Source of the DNA: CAVSRC01 sp963798195
GTDB taxonomy: Bacteria; Pseudomonadota; Alphaproteobacteria; Rhizobiales; Kaistiaceae
DNA: 64,000 nt
Assembly: GCA_963798195.1 (NCBI GenBank)
Contig: CAWCSF010000010.1
Location: 124,001-188,000, forward strand
Direction: 5' to 3'
Of this stretch, positions 1 to 8,291 are shown piece after piece (position 1 is the stretch's first letter; the number at the start of each line of letters is the position of its first letter). The notes beneath the pieces were generated by a model. The model made no database searches. It saw only the letters and a program-made list of their open reading frames with translations, and was not told where the DNA came from. Position numbers and translations under genes: made by a program.

Positions 1-141
1 GGCGTGACGCCGGAAATCAACGCGATCTGCACCATCCTGATCGCCATTGTCACCGTGGGTGTCATCGCGGCGTCGATCGTCTCCAAGCGCGCCGAGGTCG
101 AACGCCGCCGGGCCGAGCGTCTGGCTGCACAGGCGCCTTAG
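1..141 (+). CDS. Polyamine-type ABC transporter permease, C-terminal fragment
   Basis: Only the last 46 codons lie in the window; the gene begins upstream. The visible peptide starts GVTPEINAICTILI, has one hydrophobic membrane segment, and ends in a basic, Arg/Glu-rich cytoplasmic tail. The VTPEINA motif before the last membrane helix is typical of PotC/PotI/YdcV-type permeases of spermidine/putrescine ABC importers (MetI-like superfamily). The substrate cannot be told from this fragment. It ends in TAG about 100 bp before an FNR-like box that belongs to the next gene. Confidence 0.6.
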   Translation, partial: GVTPEINAICTILIAIVTVGVIAASIVSKRAEVERRRAERLAAQAP

Positions 142-238
142 CGAACCGACGTCTGCAGGCGCCGACGATTGTGGGCGGGTCTGACACGACGTTCGCTGGA
201 CAATTCAATACCGCCGTTAATCAACGAGCGGCGTCGCA

Positions 239-252
239 TTGACCTGGATCAA
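239..252 (+). promoter_or_regulatory. FNR/FixK-type box upstream of the membrane haem protein
   Basis: TTGACCTGGATCAA fits TTGAY-N4-ATCAA, the site of FNR/FixK/Anr activators. Its centre is 245.5. A TATATG hexamer at 272-277 would put transcription start near 284-287, about 41.5 bp from the box centre, which is the class II activation geometry. The gene at 342 follows. Binding is inferred from the motif only. Confidence 0.7.
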
Positions 253-341
253 GCTTGTCGGGAACCGGTTCTATATGGGTAGTCAACACCCAAGCGTGAG
301 GTTGGGCGATCGACAACCAAGAACATCCGACGAGCCCGGCA

Positions 342-1112
342 ATGCCACAAACCCATCGCATGTTCTTTCACTACAGCGAGTTTCCCTTCAGCCTGCGCAC
401 ACTCTTCACGGCCGCCCTGATCACGCTCGGCCTCGGTTACGTCTTTGCGATGATACAGGTCTACACCACACACGCCGGGCTCGATGGAAATCCGGGCATC
501 AATGCGAACGACATAGCCATCGCGTATAGCGGAAACGTCAACAGCAATCGGCTTCAGGTGGCCTTGACCGGGTCAATGTCGGGGAACGCCCCGTCGAGGG
601 AACGCCGCGCCATCATCGACTGGGCCGCCGACGGAGCCGACAAGACACAGTACGAAAATGACATAAAGCCGATCGTCGAAAATCGGTGCATGCGGTGTCA
701 CGACGGCAGCGAACCGGGCGCACCTTTGTTCAAGACCTTTGAAGCATTTTCCGCATTTGCCAAACCCGACTCCGGCATGAGCCTCGCCACTCTGGTACGC
801 GTCTCACACATCCATCTGTTCGGCATGACCTTCATCTTTTTCATCATGGGAATGATCTTCAGTCATGCCTACGTGCGCCCGGTATGGTTCAAGTCGCTGG
901 TCATCGCAGTGCCGTTCCTGACCATGATCACGGACATCGGTTCGTGGTACCTGACCAAGCTCAATCCCGGCTTTGCGTGGATCATCATCGCCAGCGGCGC
1001 ACTGATGGGCCTGAGTTTCGCCTTTCAATGGATCGTTTCGATGTACCAGATCTGGTTCTACAGATATTCCGCGGGCGATCCGAGCCATCAGCCTCAGGCC
1101 ACGGAAGTCTGA
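342..1112 (+). CDS. Membrane-anchored protein with one CxxCH haem motif
   Basis: 256 residues. One hydrophobic segment lies near residues 18-40, followed by a polar region of about 110 residues with a single CMRCH haem c-binding motif at 116-120. Three more membrane segments follow at about 157-178, 183-204 and 209-232, the last set rich in aromatic residues. This suggests a monohaem c-type domain on the periplasmic side of a four-helix membrane anchor. I know similar alphaproteobacterial proteins only as uncharacterised, sometimes misnamed, proteins. The FNR/FixK box at 239-252 suggests induction at low oxygen, so a role in anaerobic or microaerobic electron transfer is plausible but unproven. 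The start could instead be the ATG at 360 (MFFHYSEF). Confidence 0.75.
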   Translation: MPQTHRMFFHYSEFPFSLRTLFTAALITLGLGYVFAMIQVYTTHAGLDGNPGINANDIAIAYSGNVNSNRLQVALTGSMSGNAPSRERRAIIDWAADGADKTQYENDIKPIVENRCMRCHDGSEPGAPLFKTFEAFSAFAKPDSGMSLATLVRVSHIHLFGMTFIFFIMGMIFSHAYVRPVWFKSLVIAVPFLTMITDIGSWYLTKLNPGFAWIIIASGALMGLSFAFQWIVSMYQIWFYRYSAGDPSHQPQATEV

Positions 1113-1170
1113 CGAGTTCCTGCGGGTGAGGAATTTGGTTCCCACCCGCAGGAGTTCGAGCTCTTGCGCC

Positions 1171-1554
1171 CTATCCCTTGGGAGCGAGGCTCTGGATGTA
1201 GCCTTGGATGTTGTGAAGGTCGTCGTCAGTGAGCATCTGCCCAGGTGGCTCATAGAGCCCGGTCTTTGCGAATGCCGGCATGACCCTCATTGGCCGATCA
1301 TGGTCGTCCCTGCCGTCCACCACCGCCTTCTTGAAGACTGCAAAGTCCCAATACGCGGAATCGCCTGCCAGCTTCTTTATTCGCACGGCGCCGTCAGGCA
1401 CGACCTCCTTCGGGTAGCCTTCGGCCTTGTTCCCGTGACAAATCGCACAATTGTCACTGTAGAGATCTTTACCGGCCGCGAGATCCTCCGCGGACGAGGC
1501 CTGAGCCGATACGAGGAGCGTGAGCCCCGCGACCGGCATGAGTAGCCTGAACAT
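1171..1554 (-). CDS. Small soluble c-type cytochrome
   Basis: 127 residues. The signal peptide ends near residue 22 (ASSA/ED). The haem-binding CAICH is at 36-40, and Met92 in the VMPAF stretch is a likely sixth iron ligand, so this is a class I monohaem cytochrome c exported to the periplasm. The ATG at 1554 was chosen because GGAGAA lies 7 bases upstream and the signal peptide begins there; a longer in-frame reading from 1728 adds only Arg-rich sequence with no export signal. A perfect FNR/FixK box lies upstream at 1735-1748, which would give a leader of about 145 nt. The electron donor and acceptor are unknown. Confidence 0.85.
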   Translation of the reverse strand: MFRLLMPVAGLTLLVSAQASSAEDLAAGKDLYSDNCAICHGNKAEGYPKEVVPDGAVRIKKLAGDSAYWDFAVFKKAVVDGRDDHDRPMRVMPAFAKTGLYEPPGQMLTDDDLHNIQGYIQSLAPKG

Positions 1555-1734
1555 GATTGCTTTCTCCGTTTGTTGGCATTTCGCCGGATTGTTCCGGCGA
1601 GCCGTCGACCGAGCCTGTGCCGCCACAACGGAGAATTCCTGGCCGACGCAACTCCGTCTGCCGAGAGCCCGCCTCTGAAAGCGTTCAGACGCGATGCGAA
1701 CGGCACAACGGTACGCCGGTGGGCACATGGCCTT

Positions 1735-1748
1735 TTGATCGAGATCAA
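1735..1748 (-). promoter_or_regulatory. FNR/FixK box upstream of the cytochrome c gene
   Basis: TTGATCGAGATCAA is a perfect TTGAT-N4-ATCAA dyad. It lies between the metal-resistance-like gene (ends 1804) and the cytochrome c start (1554), both on the minus strand. The only gene it can activate nearby is the cytochrome gene. The centre is 187 bp from the start codon, farther than for the other boxes in this window. Confidence 0.7.
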
Positions 1749-1803
1749 GGCGAAGCGCGCAGGAAGGCTAGCCGCCCGTCTGAGGCAACCGCGGCGATGC
1801 GGC

Positions 1804-2241
1804 CTACGGGAACGGACCGCGCGACGGCTTGATACGGCGGCGCACGTCCGGCGAGGCATCGGCGATGGCGCCCGCGACGATGCTCTGGCCGATGGCTTGC
1901 ACGTCGTTGGTCTTGGCGCGAACGTCGGCGAAGGTGGCCTCGAGCGCGTCCTGGTCGAACGGTTCTGCGCGCATCGCCTCGAACATCCGCTGGCGCGCGT
2001 CCTGGATCGCGTCGATGCGGGCGCGGAACTGGTCGCGTTCGCCGCGCACCCGCTGCGAGATGTCGCGCTGGATTTCCGGCGGGAAGGCGCGAATGCCGAG
2101 CGCGACGATGCGCTCGATGTTGCCACCGCCGCGCGGACCGGCGAACCGGGCGATGGTGAAGCCTGCGACGACCAGGTTGGCGGCAACCGAAACGAACAGG
2201 AGCACCAGCAATGTGACCGCGAACGGGCCGCGGATCGTCAT
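1804..2241 (-). CDS. Periplasmic heavy-metal-resistance-like (CnrX/Spy-like) protein
   Basis: 145 residues. There is an N-terminal membrane anchor or uncleaved signal at about 8-29, then a helical, charged periplasmic region with several Arg/Glu/Asp-rich helices. That is the architecture of metal-resist (CnrX/ZraP/Spy-like) proteins that sense metal or act as chaperones. No clear Cys/His metal site is visible, so metal binding is not shown. Its ATG overlaps the stop of the preceding anti-sigma-like gene by 4 bases, so the two are translationally coupled. It is the last gene of the EF-hand / sigma / anti-sigma operon and probably works with that system. Confidence 0.6.
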   Translation of the reverse strand: MTIRGPFAVTLLVLLFVSVAANLVVAGFTIARFAGPRGGGNIERIVALGIRAFPPEIQRDISQRVRGERDQFRARIDAIQDARQRMFEAMRAEPFDQDALEATFADVRAKTNDVQAIGQSIVAGAIADASPDVRRRIKPSRGPFP

Positions 2242-2654
2242 AGGATGCTCCCCGCATCTGCGGTCACAACCGGGCTCGACCCGAACATCAGGCCGGCGAG
2301 CGTGTCGTCGCCCTGGGAAGAGGGGATTGCCAGCCCGGCCGCGAATCCGGCGACGAGGAACAATGTCATCGCCGCGCCGGCCCAGGCGAACAACCTGCCC
2401 GTCGGCCGCAGGGCAAGTTCATGCCGGCCGCTTTCGATGCCGGCCATGATCTGGCCGATCGCGGCGGAGTTCAGCGCGACAGGCTGCACCGCCTCACCCA
2501 GCAGGGCGTCGAGGCGAACCGCATCTGCGTGGATTTTAGCCGCTCCGGCATCGGACGCGATCAGCACCTCGGCGGCGGCCCGTTCATCGGCCGGCCATCG
2601 CGCCAGATTGCTTCCGTATCGGCTCAGCGTTTCTTCAAGTTGTTCAACGTTCAT
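2238..2654 (-). CDS. Single-pass membrane protein, probable anti-sigma factor
   Basis: 138 residues. The N-terminal ~80 residues are soluble and cytoplasmic by charge, followed by one membrane helix at about 87-109 and a short periplasmic tail of about 30 residues. It overlaps the end of the ECF sigma gene by 11 bases and the next gene by 4, the usual arrangement of a membrane anti-sigma factor. No zinc anti-sigma HxxxCxxC motif is present, so if it is an anti-sigma factor it is not of the ZAS type. The function is inferred from position and topology. Confidence 0.65.
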   Translation of the reverse strand: MNVEQLEETLSRYGSNLARWPADERAAAEVLIASDAGAAKIHADAVRLDALLGEAVQPVALNSAAIGQIMAGIESGRHELALRPTGRLFAWAGAAMTLFLVAGFAAGLAIPSSQGDDTLAGLMFGSSPVVTADAGSIL

Positions 2655-3330
2655 TGTCCCGACCCCCTTGGTCCTCGCGCTCGGCGAGCCGCGTTCTCAG
2701 CATCCGCCGTGCCCTGACCAGAAGTTGCTCGACGGCACCGACCGTCAGCCCCATTGCCTCCGCAATCTCTCCATTCGACCGTTCGCCGTCCGCCGCCAGC
2801 AGAATTGCCGCACGCTGGCGTTCCGGCAAGTCCTTGATGTCGCTCGCCACCGCCGCCAGCGCGCTGTTCGCGGCGAGCTTGTGGTCGGCGCCGGGCTCCG
2901 GATCGGGCGCGTCATCCGCAATCTCCAGTCCGAAAAAGCGCCGCGTCTTGCGCTTGCGCTCGCCGTCGATGGCCCGGTTCATGGCCATCCGCGTCAGATA
3001 GGCCGCGAAGGGCGGCCCGCCCGGTTGCCAGCGTTTGGCGTTGCGCCACAGGCTCCAGAACGTCTCCTGTACGATGTCGTCGGCATCAGCCGCGCCGCCG
3101 CTGAAGCGCAGCGCCAAGGCTTTCAGCCGGCCACCGTGGCGGCGGACGATCTCGGCAAACGCCCGCTGATCGCCATCGGCGACCTGCGCCACGAGCGCCT
3201 CATCGGTTGTCCCGCCGTCCAAATTCAACGCACGCCGCCCCCCGGTTTTCCTGATTCTACCGGGAGAAGCCGGTCCCTGTCGCGCGATACGCGACAGGGA
3301 TGCCGGGGCGAGCGTCATGAGCCATTCCAT
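2644..3330 (-). CDS. ECF-type RNA polymerase sigma factor
   Basis: 228 residues. Region 2 contains ADADDIVQETFWSLWRNAKR (core and -10 binding), and region 4 contains LPERQRAAILLAA followed by a helix-turn-helix (EIAEAMGLTVGAVEQLLVRA) for -35 recognition. The length and domain pair are those of group IV (ECF) sigma factors. The N-terminus has about 40 extra residues before region 2. The ATG at 3330 is favoured by GGGAG five bases upstream; the ATG at 3318 is an alternative. The EF-hand gene ends 33 bp upstream, and the anti-sigma-like gene overlaps the 3' end. The operon suggests release of sigma by a periplasmic signal, perhaps calcium or another metal. Confidence 0.9.
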   Translation of the reverse strand: MEWLMTLAPASLSRIARQGPASPGRIRKTGGRRALNLDGGTTDEALVAQVADGDQRAFAEIVRRHGGRLKALALRFSGGAADADDIVQETFWSLWRNAKRWQPGGPPFAAYLTRMAMNRAIDGERKRKTRRFFGLEIADDAPDPEPGADHKLAANSALAAVASDIKDLPERQRAAILLAADGERSNGEIAEAMGLTVGAVEQLLVRARRMLRTRLAEREDQGGRDNER

Positions 3331-3363
3331 CGGTCTCCCTCGGCTCGCCCCGTCACTTTCATA

Positions 3364-4029
3364 TTACTCCGGCTGCGTCAGGTTGCGGAACGGCAGCGGG
3401 AAGGCCGCGAACTCGTCCTGCGAAATGACACCGTCGCCGTTCTTGTCGAGGCTGGCGAAGCGGTCCGTCCGTCCCTGGCCGCGCGGGCCCTGGCCGTCCT
3501 GCTGGCCGGGTCCGTTGGCGCCCATGCGGCCGTCATGTTTGCCGCCGTGCTTGCCGTCCCGCGGACCACCACGATGGTCGTCGTTCTGGCCCTGACGGTC
3601 CGGCGGACCGCGCCGTCCGTCCCGATCGTGACGGTCCCAGCCGCCATGATCGCCGCGACCCATGCGATGGTCGCCGCGATTCATGTCGGGACCGCCGCGG
3701 CGCGGGCCTCCGCCCATCATCGGGCCGATGGCCATGATCTCTTCCTTGGTGATCTTGCCGTCGCTGTCCGCGTCGATCGCGGCGAAGAGAGCGTCGCGCA
3801 CGGCGTCGAGCTCTTCCTTCTCGATCGTGCCATTCCCGTTACGGTCGAGCAGACTGAAAATGACCGTGGTGCGGAGCGACATCTTGGCCGGGCCGTCAGG
3901 CTTCTGCTGAGCCTGGGCGGCGGGGCCGGGGCCCTGGCCGGGCTGGTCGGGGGCGGCTGCCGACGTCAGGGTCGTGGCGGCAGTGGCCGCGAGAGCAGCC
4001 GTGGCAATGAGCAAAGTCTTGGCGGACAT
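3364..4029 (-). CDS. Exported EF-hand calcium-binding protein
   Basis: 221 residues. The signal peptide ends near residue 25 (TSAAA). There are three canonical EF-hand loops: 62-73 (DRNGNGTIEKEE), 86-97 (DADSDGKITKEE) and 195-206 (DKNGDGVISQDE), each with acidic residues at positions 1, 3, 5 and 12. The first two form a close pair. Residues about 105-188 are a low-complexity linker very rich in Gly, Asp, His and Arg (GGWDRHDRDGRRG and similar), which could bind transition metals. It is the first gene of the operon with the sigma factor. A role as periplasmic calcium or metal sensor is inferred. SD GAGGGA precedes the ATG. Confidence 0.85.
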   Translation of the reverse strand: MSAKTLLIATAALAATAATTLTSAAAPDQPGQGPGPAAQAQQKPDGPAKMSLRTTVIFSLLDRNGNGTIEKEELDAVRDALFAAIDADSDGKITKEEIMAIGPMMGGGPRRGGPDMNRGDHRMGRGDHGGWDRHDRDGRRGPPDRQGQNDDHRGGPRDGKHGGKHDGRMGANGPGQQDGQGPRGQGRTDRFASLDKNGDGVISQDEFAAFPLPFRNLTQPE

Positions 4030-4129
4030 CAGAATTTCCCTCTTTTGGGTTTCGCTTATTCGTCACCCTCATCGCCTTCACGGCCACGGCGCGATGTCCC
4101 TACGCCGCGGCCCGGAGAAACCGGGAAAT

Positions 4130-5914
4130 TCAGCCCCTCGGCACGCGTGCCTCGGCCGGCGTGTCGCGTAGCGTGGTCTGGTCCGGCGCAATCAGGGGTT
4201 TCCGGACGGTGCCCGTGATCGCCAGCGGAATCGGCGCACCGCCGCCATCCTTCTTGACCGTCAGTTTCGCCTTGGCCTCGAGCGAGCCGGTGAGCAGCGA
4301 ACCACGGCCGTTCAGGGCTACATCGTAACTTTCGCCCTCAATCAGCAGGTCATCGGTAGTCAGCACGTTGCTGGCAATGTTGACCGTTCCGGTCAGCCTC
4401 TTGAACGCCGTAGATCCGAGCCCGCCCTCCATCGGTTCGGCCAGGGGATCGGCCATTTGCGTGGCGACTTTGGCGAGATCGATGCCGGTCACCGTGCCGT
4501 TCGCAACGCTCATGGTGCCGCTCCCGTAGACCGAGCGCGCGAGTTCGCCCCACGTGGCGCCGCTGCCATTGATGTTTATCGACAGGTTGGCGGTACCGGT
4601 CAGCGCCGAAATCTCCATCAGGTCCTTCAGCGGGCCGAGTGCCGGCACCGAGGTCAACTGGGCCCGTATGCCGCCGAGCAGCGTCTTGTCCCGCATCGAT
4701 GCCGTGACCCGGGCATCCAGGCCGCCGCCATAGAAGCGCGCCTGGCCGATATTGGCCGTGAGGAAACCGTCCTTGATCGTGGTTGTCGCCGCCAGCCCGT
4801 CGATGCGAACCGCGCCGACCAGAAGTTCGCCGGCCGAGAAACGGAGGTCGCAGTCGAGCACGTTCGCGATCGGCAGGCGTGTTGCGGCGAAGGGCCAGGG
4901 CCCGTCGGCGCTCATGTCCGCCAACATCGCCTCCATATATGGCGAAAGATCCAGCTTCGCGGCGGCGAAGGTCCCCTGGATGACCGGTCGCGGGCCCCCG
5001 AAGTCGAGGGCAAGAACGCCCTGCGCCTCGTTGCCGTCGAGACCAAGCGATGCCTTGTAGAAGGACATGCTCGAGCCCAGCCAGCTCAGTTTGCCTTCGA
5101 TCGAGGCCGGCCCGAGGATAGAGCCAGTCCCCATCGGCGTGCCGAGCCATGCGATGACCTTGCGCAGCGACGGCGTGTTGACCGAGGCGTCTCCCTCCAG
5201 GTGGTAGTCGTCGGCGCCGAACGCCTTGCCGTTGAAGGAGACGCGGAGCGAGGTCGAGGCTATGGCGAAACGCACGCCGGAGCCGGCGCCGGCGATCAGG
5301 TCGACCGGCTTGGCGACCGAGCCGTTGAACTCGACCGTCTCGCCACGCCATTGCAGGCTGCCGTTGCCCATGGCGGTGTCGTCCGCGGACGGCCACGTGA
5401 GATCGACGGTGACCGCCGTCATCTCCTCGTGCCGGTGGCCCGCTGTGTCGTCGTAGATGATCGTGCCATCGACGATCTGGAGCCTGCCGAGGGCAAGACT
5501 CGCCACATGCGCGGCGCCATCGTTGCCCTGCGGCATGCGCCAGTTGGTGCGGCCTTCGGCGTCAGCTACCAGGTGGAAGCGTGGCCGTACGAACACGAAC
5601 GCGTCGAACTCGATGCGTCCGAGGAATAACGGCAACACGCGCAACCGCGCCGTCACGGTCTCCGCAGCGGCAAAGGGCTCCTCACCCATGCCTGCGGGAT
5701 TGGCGATCGACAATCCCCCGACGCTGACGGCGAGGTGAGGATAGATCGAAAGGCTCGGTTCTCCGCCGATTCGGACCGGACGCCCGGCTGCACCGGAAAT
5801 CTGGTCGGCGATGCGGGCTTTCAGCAGATCGGGCGACACAAGAAACGGGACCGCCAGAACAGCGAGCCCCGCCAATCCGACGGCAATGACGGCCAGGACG
5901 GCGATCCGTTTCAT
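4130..5914 (-). CDS. AsmA family outer-membrane biogenesis protein
   Basis: 594 residues. There is an N-terminal membrane helix at about 4-25, followed by a long periplasmic beta-rich region with the AsmA pattern: an N-terminal domain with SLSIYPHLAVSVGGLSI, then repeated beta-strand segments and a C-terminal domain (TGTANLSININGSG, YGSGTMSVANGTVTGIDLAKV). AsmA-like proteins bridge the inner and outer membrane and are thought to help phospholipid transport or porin assembly. The ATG at 5914 (MKRIAVLA) is preferred over the in-frame start at 6124 because the extra 70 residues lack a membrane helix. It stands alone between the EF-hand operon and the divergent aacS gene. Confidence 0.85.
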   Translation of the reverse strand: MKRIAVLAVIAVGLAGLAVLAVPFLVSPDLLKARIADQISGAAGRPVRIGGEPSLSIYPHLAVSVGGLSIANPAGMGEEPFAAAETVTARLRVLPLFLGRIEFDAFVFVRPRFHLVADAEGRTNWRMPQGNDGAAHVASLALGRLQIVDGTIIYDDTAGHRHEEMTAVTVDLTWPSADDTAMGNGSLQWRGETVEFNGSVAKPVDLIAGAGSGVRFAIASTSLRVSFNGKAFGADDYHLEGDASVNTPSLRKVIAWLGTPMGTGSILGPASIEGKLSWLGSSMSFYKASLGLDGNEAQGVLALDFGGPRPVIQGTFAAAKLDLSPYMEAMLADMSADGPWPFAATRLPIANVLDCDLRFSAGELLVGAVRIDGLAATTTIKDGFLTANIGQARFYGGGLDARVTASMRDKTLLGGIRAQLTSVPALGPLKDLMEISALTGTANLSININGSGATWGELARSVYGSGTMSVANGTVTGIDLAKVATQMADPLAEPMEGGLGSTAFKRLTGTVNIASNVLTTDDLLIEGESYDVALNGRGSLLTGSLEAKAKLTVKKDGGGAPIPLAITGTVRKPLIAPDQTTLRDTPAEARVPRG

Positions 5915-6122
5915 GCGATCGGACTTTACCCTTGTGCGAGCGTTTGGGTAGGAACAAATGCCGCGGATCGCAAGGTCTTTTGTCGTTCTCTGTGGAGATG
6001 CGCGTTGCTTCGCGAACCGGAATTGGCTCGCCGGGATGTTTGTGACGCCCGACGACATGATATCGCGGTGACACGGGCCTGAGCGGGCGCTATCCAAGGC
6101 CGTCATTGAGGAGCGTGCCAGC

Positions 6123-8082
6123 ATGAATGCCGAAGCGCCGTTGTGGCGACCAAGCCCGGAGACGGTGGCCGCGCAGCCCCTGACTTCGTTTACCAGGGAA
6201 GCCGGTAATCGGGCCGGAAGAGCCTTTGGCGACTACGCCGCGCTGCATGCCTGGTCGATCAGTGATCCCGGCGCGTTCTGGAATCTCGTCTGGGATTTCT
6301 GCGGTGTCATCGGTCACAAGGGCGCCCGCCGTCTGATCGACGGCGAGAAGATGCCGGGCGCGAGGTTCTTCCCCGACGCGCGGCTGAACTATGCCGAGAA
6401 CCTGCTCGTTCGCGACGACGGCTCCGATGCCATGGTCTTCCGCGGCGAGGACGGCGTCTCGCGCCGTGTTTCCTGGAGCGACCTGAATCGAGCTCGTCTC
6501 GCGCTTGCAGCAGATGCTGGCCGCGGCCGGTGTCGGCGTCGGCGATCGCGTCGCCGGGCTCTTGCCGAACACACCCGAAGCGGTGGCGGCGACGCTGGCG
6601 ACGGCCTCGCTCGGCGCGACATGGTCGTCGGCCTCGCCGGATTTCGGCGCCAACGCCGTCATCGATCGCTTCGGCCAGATCGCGCCGAAGGTCTTCTTCT
6701 CATGCGACGGCTATCGCTACGCCGGCAAGGGGATTCATCTCGGCGAAAAGCTTGCGACTGTGATCCCGCAGCTGCCCGGCCTCGCGCGCACCATCGTTAT
6801 TCCGTTCCTGGACAACGCTGATGAAGTCGCAAGAACGCTGCCCGGCGCGTCGACGCTTGCCGATGCCATCGCGCCGTTCGCCGCGAAGCCGGTGACGTTC
6901 GCGCGCGTTCCGTTCGACCATCCGCTCTACATCCTGTTTTCGTCGGGCACGACCGGCGTGCCGAAGTGCATCGTCCACTCCGTCGGCGGCACGCTGCTCC
7001 AGCACCTCAAGGAGCATCGGCTGCATTCCGGCATCGGGGCGGGAGACCGCGTCTTCTATTTCACCACGCTCGGCTGGATGATGTGGAACTGGCTGGTTTC
7101 GGGCCTTGCGTCGCAGGCGACGCTGCTGCTCTTCGACGGCTCGCCATTTCACCCGTCTCCGGCCACCCTCTTCGCCTTCGCCGAGGAGGAGCGCGCTACC
7201 TTGTTCGGCACGTCTGCGAAGTTCATCGATGCGGTGAAGAAGGCCGACTACCGGCCGGTGGACCATCACGACCTGTCGCCGCTGAGGACCATCGCCTCGA
7301 CCGGCTCGCCGCTGGCGCCGGAAAGCTTCGATTTCGTCTACGACGCGATCAAACGCGATGTGCACCTCGCCTCGATCTCCGGCGGCACCGACATCGTGTC
7401 GTGCTTCGTGCTCGGCGTGCCGACGCTGCCTGTATGGCGCGGCGAGATCCAGGGCCCCGGCCTCGGCATGGCCGTCGACATCTACGACGAGGACGGCAAG
7501 CCGCTGGCCGCCGGCAAGGGCGAACTGGTTTGCACCCGACCGTTCACGTCCATGCCGATCGGCTTCTGGAACGATCCCGACGGCGCCAAGTACCACGCCG
7601 CCTATTTCGATCGCTTCCCCGGCATCTGGTGTCACGGCGATTTTGCGGAGTGGACGTCCCATGGTGGCATCGTCATCCATGGCCGCTCCGACGCCACCTT
7701 CAATCCCGGCGGCGTGCGCATTGGCACCGGCGAGATCTACCGGCAGGTTGAGCAGATTCCCGAAGTGCTTGAGGCGCTGTGCATCGGCCAGGATTGGGAC
7801 GGCGACGTGCGCATCGTGCTTTTCGTGCGGCTCGCTACAGACGCCAGTCTCGACGACGCGCTGGTCGCCCGCATCAAATCCACCATCCGCGCCGGCGCCA
7901 GCCCGCGCCACGTTCCGGCGCGCATCGTCGCCGTCGCCGACATCCCGCGCACCAAGTCTGGCAAGATCGTCGAACTCGCGGTGCGGGAGGTTGTCCACGG
8001 CCGGCCGGTGAAGAATCTCGGCGCCCTCGCCAATCCGGAAGCGCTGGATTACTTCCGCGACATTCCGGCGTTGGCTCACTGA
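6123..8082 (+). CDS. aacS: Acetoacetyl-CoA synthetase, interrupted by a +1 frameshift
   Basis: Two overlapping frames together make a 652-residue acetoacetate-CoA ligase, the normal family length. It activates acetoacetate with ATP and CoA, linking ketone-body and polyhydroxybutyrate breakdown to central metabolism. The first frame covers the N-terminal cap (WNLVWDFCGVIG, FFPDARLNYAENLL). The second begins with the core and carries the AMP-binding loop ILFSSGTTGVPKCIVHS and the C-terminal lysine motif PRTKSGKIVELAVRE. The frame changes at the AA of 6486-6487: removing one A gives a continuous DLIELVSRLQQML. Both parts are well conserved, so a sequencing error is more likely than a pseudogene. 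Confidence 0.9.
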
Positions 8083-8210
8083 AACGGCTGAATTCGGCGA
8101 CCTGGCAAGCTGCTTGCCGCGTTAAGGTTATCCAATCGTTCCACGAAGACTTGGAAAGAGGAATACCGCTTAAATCGAAGGTTAAACTTAGGATAATTGT
8201 TCACGTCTGC

Positions 8211-8226
8211 TTAGGGTTTGCTTAAC
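8211..8226 (+). promoter_or_regulatory. CtrA-like box upstream of the TadG-like gene
   Basis: TTAG-GGTTTGC-TTAAC differs by one base from the CtrA consensus TTAA-N7-TTAAC. It lies in the AT-richer 209-bp gap before the gene at 8292. A further TTAA-N8-TTAA lies at about 8170-8185. CtrA control of pilus genes is known in Caulobacter; here it is inferred from the motif. Confidence 0.4.
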
Positions 8227-8291
8227 CGCAAAAGCCGTACGAGCGGTCTATGTAAGGCCAGGTGAACGGCTGCCTGCAGGAGCGCGAGACA

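Noticed and set aside
1570..4218. 882-codon open frame on the plus strand across the EF-hand/sigma operon
   Set aside because: It is antisense to four genes with clear domains, has no recognisable motif and is Arg/Ala-rich. High GC leaves such frames open by chance.
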